39,950 nt of DNA from Actinomycetes bacterium (GTDB lineage: Bacteria > Actinomycetota > Acidimicrobiia > Acidimicrobiales > RAAP-2). Below the pieces are notes generated by a model. It was not told where the DNA came from, made no database searches, and saw only the letters and a program-made list of their open reading frames with translations. The stretch spans positions 1 through 39,950 of the forward strand of contig JAKBAB010000007.1 of the NCBI GenBank assembly GCA_021815645.1, written 5' to 3'. Positions 35,070-39,950 of the stretch are shown in pieces. Positions within the stretch are counted from its first letter, which is position 1. The number at the start of each line of letters is the position of its first letter. The translations under genes were made by a program, and so were the position numbers.

Positions 35070-36668
35070 GTGCTTATCGTCAGGGAGTTGGGTATTGAGA
35101 TTGGCGCGCGCCGCCTACTGACCCCCGTGTCCTTTACCGTGGGCGACGGCGAAAAGGTCGGCTTGGTCGGACGCAACGGGGCCGGTAAGTCGACGTTGCT
35201 CTCGGTGCTGCTCGGCGAACACCCCGAGCACCTTCGCATAACTGGATCGGTGGCGCGACAGGGCACGCTGGCCCACCTGCCCCAGGAACCCGTCGCGGGG
35301 GGACTGGGCGTCGAGCCCATCGGGCTCTCTCACGTCCTGTCCGCGCGCGGAATCGACCAGATCGACGCCGACATGCAGCACGCCCGCCACGCGCTCGCCG
35401 CCCAAGCGACCGACGAGACTATCGCGCGCTTCACCTCGCTCGAAGCCGAGTTCCGCGAACGCGGCGGCTACGAGGCGGAGTCCGAAGTGGCGCGACTGGC
35501 GGACGGACTCGGGCTCAAGCAGGACCTGCTGCTCGAAGAGTTGAGTTCGCTGTCGGGTGGCCAGCGGCGGCGCGTCGACCTCATGCGCGTGCTCTACGAA
35601 CAGCCCGCGACGATGGTCCTCGACGAACCGACCAACCACCTCGACAAGGCGGCCAAGCGGTGGTTGTTCGACGAGTTGGAGCAGTTTCGCGGCGCGGTGC
35701 TCGTCATCAGCCACGACCTGGTTCTGCTCGATCGATCCATTAGTCGGGTACTGGCGCTGCGCGAGGGTCAGCTGCGTGAGTACCGGGGGAATTACACGAA
35801 ATTCCTCGCGCTCGAAGAGGAGCGACGTCTCAGTGAAGAGAAGATCGCTCTGCACCAGGACGCCAAGATCGATCAGTTCTCGAAGCTCGCCGACTCGATG
35901 CGTGGTCAGACGGAGAAGCGGGCGCGCCTGGCCAAGGTGTTGGACCGACGCGTCGAGAAGCTGCGAAGTGAGCGAATCGAAGTGACCAAGGTGGAGAAAA
36001 AGGTCACGTTTCGTCTCCCGGTTCCACCGCGCAGCGGCGACGTGCCGATGAGCGTCACCGCGCTGTCGGTGAACTACGGCGCCAAAGACGTCTTGCGTGA
36101 CGTAAATTTCATCACCCGGCGCGGCGACCGCATCGTTATCGTTGGACGTAACGGCGCTGGTAAGTCATCGCTCCTGCGCTGTCTGGCCGGCTCCCAGGTG
36201 GCCAACAGTGGGGAGGTGCGTTTCGGGGCCAACGTGACGGTGGGTTACTTCGCCCAGGAGAACGAGCAACTCGACTTTGCGCGCACGGTACTGGAAAACC
36301 TCGCAGACTCGACGGTCGTCTCGGACAGCCAGCGCCGCTCGATGCTCGGCGCCTTCGGCCTCAAGGGCTCGGCGGCCCACCAGATGCCCGAAACGTTGTC
36401 GGGCGGCGAGCGGGCCAAATTGGCCCTGGCCGTTCTGGCGTCGTCGCGGGCCAACCTGCTGGTGCTCGACGAGCCCACTAATAATCTCGACCCGGCGAGC
36501 GTGGCGGCGCTCGGTGAGATGATGCGCCAGTGGCGCGGCACCATCGTGGCGGTCAGTCACGAGCGGGGCTTCGTCGAAGCGCTAGAGCCGACGCACGCGG
36601 TTCTGCTCCCCGAGGAGTACTTCGATCTTTGGGACGAGCGCTACATGGATCTCATTGAACAGCGCTAG
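35070..36668 (+). CDS. ABC-F family ATPase
   Basis: The product has 532 residues from GTG 35070. ABC-F proteins are soluble twin-ATPase factors that act on ribosomes, as translation factors or in antibiotic protection. ATPase 1: GRNGAGKSTLLSVLLG, LSGGQRRRVDLMRVL, MVLDEPTNHLD. The linker (about 240-320) is a charged coiled coil, LEEERRLSEEKIALHQDAK. ATPase 2: GRNGAGKSSLLRCLAG, LSGGERAKLALAVLA, LLVLDEPTNNLD. No membrane segment is present, so it is not a transporter. The subtype and any drug link cannot be told by eye. It ends one base from the convergent response regulator gene. No strong RBS precedes it. Confidence 0.9.
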   Translation: MLIVRELGIEIGARRLLTPVSFTVGDGEKVGLVGRNGAGKSTLLSVLLGEHPEHLRITGSVARQGTLAHLPQEPVAGGLGVEPIGLSHVLSARGIDQIDADMQHARHALAAQATDETIARFTSLEAEFRERGGYEAESEVARLADGLGLKQDLLLEELSSLSGGQRRRVDLMRVLYEQPATMVLDEPTNHLDKAAKRWLFDELEQFRGAVLVISHDLVLLDRSISRVLALREGQLREYRGNYTKFLALEEERRLSEEKIALHQDAKIDQFSKLADSMRGQTEKRARLAKVLDRRVEKLRSERIEVTKVEKKVTFRLPVPPRSGDVPMSVTALSVNYGAKDVLRDVNFITRRGDRIVIVGRNGAGKSSLLRCLAGSQVANSGEVRFGANVTVGYFAQENEQLDFARTVLENLADSTVVSDSQRRSMLGAFGLKGSAAHQMPETLSGGERAKLALAVLASSRANLLVLDEPTNNLDPASVAALGEMMRQWRGTIVAVSHERGFVEALEPTHAVLLPEEYFDLWDERYMDLIEQR

Positions 36669-36669
36669 T

Positions 36670-37320
36670 TCACAGGAGGTGGCGCTCCGACGCCCAACGG
36701 CTCAGTTGGTGGCGGTTGGTGAGCTGTAGTTTGCGCAGCACCGACGAGACGTGACTCTCCACGGTTTTCGGTGAGATGGCCAGTTCGACCGCGACGTCGC
36801 GGTAGGTGTAACCGCGAGCGATGAAGCGCAGCACTTGCCGTTCCCGAGTGGTGAGCTGGTCCAGTTCGGGGTCGACGTCTCCGGCTTCGAGGTGGCGCCC
36901 CTCGAGGGAGAAGGCGTCCAGTACGAACCCGGCGAGCCGCGGTGAAAAGACTGCGTCGCCGGCGGCCACGCGATAGATCGCGTCGGCTAGCTCCGCGCCC
37001 GAGATGTTCTTGGTCACGTAGCCGCGCGCTCCGGCGCGAATGACCGCGATGACGTCATCCGCGGCGTCGGAGACCGACAGGGCGAGAAACCGTACGGACG
37101 GTCGAGCGTCACCCACCGCGCGCAGCACGGCGACCCCGCCCCCGCCGGGCATGTGCACGTCGAGTAATACGACGTCGGGGGAGCGCTCGATGATCATGTC
37201 GATGGCCGCGGCGACCTCGTCGGCTTCGCCGACTAATTCCACCACGCCGGCGAGTTCACTGCGGATACCGGTGCGAATAAGTTCGTGGTCGTCGACGAGA
37301 AATACGCGCGGTTGATTCAC
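36670..37320 (-). CDS. LuxR/NarL-family response regulator
   Basis: The product has 216 residues. The receiver domain has the acidic pocket VDDHELIRTGIR and phospho-acceptor Asp54 in DVVLLDVHMPGGGG, then ALSVSDAADDVIAVIRAGARGYVTK with the conserved lysine. The C-terminal LuxR helix-turn-helix is LTTRERQVLRFIARGYTYRDVAVELAISPKTVESHVSSVLRKLQL (about 156-200). It overlaps the sensor kinase gene by four bases, so it is the cognate partner. Likely targets are membrane-stress genes, possibly the divergent PspC gene at 38724; that is inference from the shared PspC domain. Confidence 0.95.
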   Translation of the reverse strand: MNQPRVFLVDDHELIRTGIRSELAGVVELVGEADEVAAAIDMIIERSPDVVLLDVHMPGGGGVAVLRAVGDARPSVRFLALSVSDAADDVIAVIRAGARGYVTKNISGAELADAIYRVAAGDAVFSPRLAGFVLDAFSLEGRHLEAGDVDPELDQLTTRERQVLRFIARGYTYRDVAVELAISPKTVESHVSSVLRKLQLTNRHQLSRWASERHLL

Positions 37321-38573
37321 GAGGACGCTCGCGCGAGGGTGAGGACCACTTCCGTGCCTTCGCCGAGGACGCTGCGGATCGTCGCGGTGCCCCCGAGGTG
37401 GGTCGTGCGCTGGCGGATCGACAGGGCGATTCCCTGACGGTCGGCCGGCACCGCGTCGAGATCGAATCCGCAGCCTCGATCTCGCACGAAGATAGACAGT
37501 TCTGCCGGCTCAACCTCGGCGAAGATCGAAAGAGTGCTCGCGCCCGACCAGCGCGCGGCGTTGATGGCGGCTTCGCGCGCGGCCGAGACGAGGGCGCACA
37601 CTGAGTCGCTCGTAGCGCACTCTCCGACGACCACGAGCTCGACCGTTACGCCGTAATCGTTCTCGATCTCCGTCTCCAGGGCGCGCAGCGCCGCACTCAG
37701 GGTGTTCGTAGTTGCGTCGCGCCCTCGATCCGGTTCGAAGAGCCACTGGCGTAGTTCGCGCTCTTGGGTGCGCGCGAGGCGCACGACCGCGGTTTCGTCG
37801 CCGGCGGCCCGCTCGATCAAGGTGAGGGTCTGGAGAACCGAGTCGTGTAAATGGGCCGCCACGTGGGCCCGCTCCTCGACGCGGATTCGGGCCCGCCGTT
37901 CCCCGGTCAGTTCGTTAAGAGTGCTTAGCCACCACGGCGCGAGCAAGATGAGTACTCCCGCGATGAGCACGAAGGTGCCAATAATGGCCGGCGTGGCGCC
38001 CACTAAAATTCCGTGCAGGTGGTTGAGTATTCGTAGTCCTCCGACCACGAACGCGATACCGAGCACAACGCGTAGCCAGACGTGGGTCCGTCGCGGGGGG
38101 GCGCCGGCTCCGAGGAATGGCGCGGACTTCACTAATTCGCTGAGGTGGCTGCGTTCGTCGGGCGAGGCGCCGCGCCACAGTGCGCCGACGGCGGCCAGCG
38201 CGATGAGCACGGGCCACGCGTAGACGCCGAAGATCGAAGAGCCTATGGGGTCGAGCAAGAAGAGGGCCACGATCGTAGCGAAGAGGGCTACCACTAAGGC
38301 GGGGGTGTTGACCCGTCGGCGAAAGAGACGCTGGGCGGCGGACTCCTCTTCGCCCGAGCGCGTTAACGTCAGCCACAACAGCGCGTAGAGAATGAGGCCG
38401 GCGCCCGCGACGAAGGCGAGAATACAGAACACGACGCGCACCGAGCGTTCCCTAACCCCGAGGCGGACCGCGAACCCGGCGCAGACGCCACCGAGCAGCG
38501 CGGTCACCGCGCTGCGCCGGTAGGGGCGCTGCGGGGTACCGATAACCGGGTGCGGCGCCGTTGTCAGAGCCAT
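37317..38573 (-). CDS. PspC-domain sensor histidine kinase
   Basis: The product has 418 residues. The N-terminal PspC domain (RSAVTALLGGVCAGFAVRLGVRERSVRVVFCIL, about 20-60) supplies one or two helices. Four further transmembrane segments run to about residue 215. The HisKA_3-type phosphoacceptor is HLHDSVLQTL (about 240), followed by EREL..W. The HATPase_c domain holds REAAINAARWSGAS (N-box) and VRDRGCGFDLDAV with a closing GEGTEVVLTLA. PspC-fused NarL-type kinases in actinobacteria sense envelope stress, like the MacS group. The divergent neighbour at 38724 carries the same PspC domain. Confidence 0.92.
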   Translation of the reverse strand: MALTTAPHPVIGTPQRPYRRSAVTALLGGVCAGFAVRLGVRERSVRVVFCILAFVAGAGLILYALLWLTLTRSGEEESAAQRLFRRRVNTPALVVALFATIVALFLLDPIGSSIFGVYAWPVLIALAAVGALWRGASPDERSHLSELVKSAPFLGAGAPPRRTHVWLRVVLGIAFVVGGLRILNHLHGILVGATPAIIGTFVLIAGVLILLAPWWLSTLNELTGERRARIRVEERAHVAAHLHDSVLQTLTLIERAAGDETAVVRLARTQERELRQWLFEPDRGRDATTNTLSAALRALETEIENDYGVTVELVVVGECATSDSVCALVSAAREAAINAARWSGASTLSIFAEVEPAELSIFVRDRGCGFDLDAVPADRQGIALSIRQRTTHLGGTATIRSVLGEGTEVVLTLARASS

Positions 38574-38711
38574 CTACGTCCTCACTTCATTCGGCTGGCC
38601 CTATTCTTTCACCGCCGCTTCGCCCACGCAGTAGGGGAGAACCCCGAGAAGAGCGCGGCGCCTTCGCCGTCACGAGGGTTCCCCCTGATGGTCGCCGGGC
38701 CGGCTCCGCCG

Positions 38712-38717
38712 TACATT
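38712..38717 (+). promoter_or_regulatory. -10 box for leaderless PspC-gene transcript
   Basis: TACATT sits six bases before the GTG start of the PspC gene, which places the transcription start at the start codon. The upstream -35 is not obvious. Confidence 0.35.
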
Positions 38718-38723
38718 GGGGGC

Positions 38724-39677
38724 GTGAACGACCTAGTCCCCCCATTCGACCACCACGACCCATCACCCCCGTCGGGCGATCACGAGCCCCCACCCGTCGA
38801 TCGCCCGCCGGGGGCGTCGAACCTGCGACGCACTCGTGACTCGAAGATCTTCGGGGGCGTCGCCGGTGGGGTGGCCCGGCGATTCGACGTCGACGTCAGT
38901 ATCGTGCGCGTCGCCTTCGTGGTTCTCGCCCTTCTCTACGGTCTCGGTGCGGCGATCTACTTAGCGATGTGGGTTCTCGTTCCCCGAGACCCGGCCGACG
39001 AGTCGTCCCCCCCGGCCCGTGAAGAGGTGAGCGGCGCGCGGCGCATTCGGTGGCTGCGCGTCGCCCTCCCGGCGGCGGTCGCCGTTTTGGTCGTGGCCGT
39101 CGTGGCCGCGCGCCACGACGCGCTTCGTTTCGCGTCGGGCGTGAGTGTGCTGTGGCTCATTTTCCTAATTGTTCTCGCCGTCGTGTCGCTAACTTCGCCG
39201 GCGCGCCGCTTGACCTTTCGCCGACTCCTGGCGCTGGCCTTTTTGGGCTTCATCAGCCTCGTCATATTGGCGCTCGGTTCGTTGTTCGGTACGCTCCAGT
39301 TCACGGGCGTCCCCTTAAGTGGCGGTAGTGGGTACACGGTCTGGCGTCCGCGGACGGTGGCCGAAGTTCGACACAACTACCGTGGGGCGATCGGGGAGAC
39401 CATCGTGGACCTGTCGGGTGTCGCTTTCGGTCCGAGCCCCTTCACCTTGCGCGCGTCGCAGGGTATCGGTGAGTTGATCGTCGACCTGCCGGCGAACACC
39501 AGGGTGAACCTGCGAACGCACGTGGGGGTCGGAGGTGTCGTGAATACCTACTACCTCGTATCGCACAGTAGCGCGCGGTCCGCCGCGGCGAATGGCACAC
39601 TCACCCTCGAACTGAGCGTTGGTGTGGGGTCACTCGAGGTGGCGCGCCCCGTGACGGTCACCGCCGCGACGCCCTAG
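38724..39677 (+). CDS. PspC/LiaF-like envelope-stress membrane protein
   Basis: 317 residues from GTG 38724; the frame extends to 38550 but the conserved part and a -10 box support this start. A Pro/His/Asp-rich N-terminus precedes a PspC domain (TRDSKIFGGVAGGVARRFDVDVSIVRVAFVVLAL, about 39-72). Three to four transmembrane helices run to about residue 195. The C-terminal extracytoplasmic part (YRGAIGETIVDLSGVAF then IGELIVDLP) resembles the LiaF-type beta-helical domain (DUF2154-like). Such proteins tune LiaRS-type two-component systems, and the cognate pair is divergent next door. The stop overlaps the convergent gene by three bases. Confidence 0.85.
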   Translation: MNDLVPPFDHHDPSPPSGDHEPPPVDRPPGASNLRRTRDSKIFGGVAGGVARRFDVDVSIVRVAFVVLALLYGLGAAIYLAMWVLVPRDPADESSPPAREEVSGARRIRWLRVALPAAVAVLVVAVVAARHDALRFASGVSVLWLIFLIVLAVVSLTSPARRLTFRRLLALAFLGFISLVILALGSLFGTLQFTGVPLSGGSGYTVWRPRTVAEVRHNYRGAIGETIVDLSGVAFGPSPFTLRASQGIGELIVDLPANTRVNLRTHVGVGGVVNTYYLVSHSSARSAAANGTLTLELSVGVGSLEVARPVTVTAATP

Positions 39678-39949
39678 GGTGCGGGCGCACTCCCCGAAGT
39701 GGTCGTGACGTAACGCGGTTGCAGCGCTACGACGTTCCACGAGCCCGCGGCCGCGACGACGTGAAAGGTCGGCAGTAACCACGTCGCACCGCTTCGCAGT
39801 CGGTAGGTCGACAAAGTGAGCGCGAGCGCGGGCGTCGGTGCGCTAGGTAGAGCCAGGGCCCTTCGCTCGCGCGCTAGAGCGCGCAGCGCGTCGCGCGGAC
39901 TCTCCAGTGGGTACGTGACGGGGGCGCCGACCGCGAAGGCCGGTCCCGA
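39674..39949 (-). CDS. Hypothetical protein, 5' end beyond window
   Basis: A continuous minus-strand frame of 91 codons runs from the right edge to TAG at 39674-39676. The visible C-terminus is Ala/Pro/Leu-rich: GAPVTYPLESPRDALRALAR, STYRLRSGATWLLPTFHVVA, GSWNVVALQPRYV, ending in a short Ser/Ala/Pro tail. The GATWLLPTFHV...WNVVAL strand pattern looks like an extracytoplasmic beta domain of a lipoprotein or envelope protein. Family not recognised. Confidence 0.6.
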   Translation of the reverse strand, partial: SGPAFAVGAPVTYPLESPRDALRALARERRALALPSAPTPALALTLSTYRLRSGATWLLPTFHVVAAAGSWNVVALQPRYVTTTSGSAPAP

Positions 39950-39950
39950 G

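Overview
The window is chromosomal DNA of a high-GC actinobacterium spanning the replication origin. The gene order rpmH | dnaA-dnaN-recF-dciA-gyrB-gyrA on one side and rnpA-yidD-yidC-jag-rsmG-parA-parB, then cwlM-trxA-trxB-murJ-(DUF6049-like)-pcnA on the other, is the actinobacterial origin arrangement familiar from Mycobacterium. Mycobacterial-type ino1 beside a PadR gene and a DUF5318 protein supports Actinomycetota. The small genome-style spacing, dciA and the simple operons would fit Acidimicrobiia, but the class is a guess.

Region by region. (1) 1-~5160 is an accessory stretch, visibly lower in GC and poorly packed. It holds a partial SnoaL-like gene, small hypothetical genes, an XRE/nucleotidyltransferase pair in which the second gene carries an in-frame stop at codon 8, a peptidase E gene, and a family of interspersed repeats all in one orientation. 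Several repeats are about 69 bp imperfect palindromes ending in GTTGGGC, GTTGAGC or GTCGGGC, and they sit between single genes. This resembles integron attC sites without a visible integrase and is the most interesting part of the window. (2) 5165-9771 (minus): dnaB, then the rpsF-ssb-rpsR-rplI operon, panB and a DUF5318 gene. (3) 9807-11543 (plus): padR and ino1. (4) pcnA (minus) diverges from a plus-strand run at 13106-20129: DUF6049-like secreted protein, murJ, degV, a small membrane protein, trxB, trxA and a cwlM-like gene. (5) 20235-25953 (minus): parB, parA, four parS sites, rsmG, jag, yidC, yidD, rnpA, rpmH. (6) 26164-34797 (plus): dnaA, the oriC intergenic region, dnaN, recF, dciA, gyrB, gyrA. 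(7) 35070-39950: an ABC-F ATPase, a two-component system with a PspC-type sensor kinase, a divergent PspC/LiaF-like membrane protein, and the 3' end of an unknown gene.

The core genes form a coherent replication, segregation, translation and envelope set. DnaA, DnaN, RecF, DciA, DnaB, SSB and gyrase replicate the chromosome. ParAB with the parS sites segregates the origin. RnpA, bL34, YidC, YidD and Jag link tRNA maturation, ribosome and membrane insertion. MurJ and the CwlM-like protein belong to peptidoglycan synthesis. The thioredoxin pair supplies reducing power. Starts moved from the longest open frame on sequence grounds include dnaA (GTG 26164), gyrB (GTG 30378), murJ (ATG 15046), trxB (GTG 17830), degV (GTG 16659), yidD (GTG 25503), padR (ATG 9807) and cwlM (probably CTG 19164). 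No tRNA, rRNA, CRISPR array, transposase or integrase was recognised.
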